This document shows, one piece after another, positions 6,710 to 6,894 of a stretch of 6,894 nt of DNA. The first letter of the stretch is position 1, and every line of letters starts with the position of its first letter. A program made the translations under genes and the position numbers. Below the pieces are notes generated by a model. That model was given only the letters and a program-made list of their open reading frames with translations, made no database searches and had not been told where the DNA came from. Source of the DNA: Chloroflexota bacterium (lineage in GTDB: Bacteria; Chloroflexota; Anaerolineae; J036; Brachytrichaceae); assembly GCA_021813225.1 (NCBI GenBank), contig JAKALH010000150.1, forward strand, positions 1 through 6,894, written 5' to 3'.

Positions 6710-6894
6710 TCAGTTCCCCGCGTACAGGCGGTGATAGACCGCGTAGTTGTTGGTTACCGTGCGGATGTAGAGCTGCGTCTCACGGTAACCGGCCCCATCC
6801 AGCGGCATCGTAATGTAGAAAACATCCGGGTCGCCGCCGCTGCGGTCCTTCCAGCGCGCCGCCATTCCCGGCCCGCCGTTATATGCCCCCAGCA
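6710..6894 (-). CDS. Lytic murein transglycosylase (SLT family), C-terminal end only
   Basis: Read on the - strand, an open frame enters from the right edge and ends at a TGA whose complement is TCA 6710-6712. About 61 codons are visible. They show LGAYNGGPGMAARW followed by ETQLYIRTVTNNYAVYHRLY. In the family-23 (Slt70-like) transglycosylase domain the matching parts are the A-Y-N-x-G-P-G motif, the P-x-x-E-T-R-x-Y-V-x-x-V strand and N-Y-x-x-Y-x-x-L-Y. These enzymes cleave peptidoglycan between MurNAc and GlcNAc, forming 1,6-anhydroMurNAc, outside the cytoplasm. Here G-Y-R-E-T-Q stands in for the usual E-T-R. The catalytic Glu and any signal peptide lie outside the window. The gene converges tail-to-tail with ilvE, with only 4 nt between their stops. 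Confidence 0.85.
   Translation of the reverse strand, partial: LGAYNGGPGMAARWKDRSGGDPDVFYITMPLDGAGYRETQLYIRTVTNNYAVYHRLYAGN

Overview
The window is GC-rich, densely coding chromosomal DNA carrying ordinary metabolic and translation genes. Nearly all genes lie on the + strand; the exception is the tail of one gene at the right edge. No 16S rRNA or other lineage marker is present. The MtnA, TypA, LeuB and IlvE sequences, together with purine/pyrimidine-biased heptanucleotide intergenic repeats, would fit a Chloroflexota-like bacterium, possibly an Anaerolineae relative. That assignment is an impression from memory and not demonstrated here. There is no phage, IS element, CRISPR array or defence system.

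Layout. (1) 1-180 is the last 59 codons of a GH38-type alpha-mannosidase. It is followed by a 68-nt gap holding a perfect 12-bp inverted repeat. (2) mtnA (249-1328) encodes methylthioribose-1-phosphate isomerase of the methionine salvage pathway. It starts at a TTG with a good Shine-Dalgarno. An alpha/beta hydrolase (1337-2161) follows after 8 nt and is probably co-transcribed. (3) A 226-nt leader contains an extended -10 promoter candidate, a few heptamer units and a possible 44-codon small ORF ending 2 nt before typA. typA/bipA (2388-4238) encodes the ribosome-associated GTPase. (4) tRNA-Gly(UCC) (4267-4338) begins 28 nt after typA and has its own TGNTAAAAT promoter candidate. (5) leuB (4491-5582) encodes 3-isopropylmalate dehydrogenase. 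It lies between two heptanucleotide repeat tracts, one ending 5 nt before its ATG and the other starting 3 nt after its stop. (6) ilvE (5788-6705) encodes branched-chain aminotransferase. (7) A lytic murein transglycosylase, cut by the window edge, converges on ilvE with a 4-nt gap.

Working together: leuB and ilvE encode two steps of leucine synthesis and are neighbours on one strand, though separated by a 205-nt repeat-rich spacer. mtnA and the hydrolase look like a two-gene unit, but the hydrolase has no evident link to methionine salvage. typA and tRNA-Gly serve translation. The gene content is unremarkable. The most notable signals are the in-register heptamer array (19 units, no indels), its different counterpart upstream of leuB, the T-loop base change in the tRNA, and the possible small ORF abutting typA.
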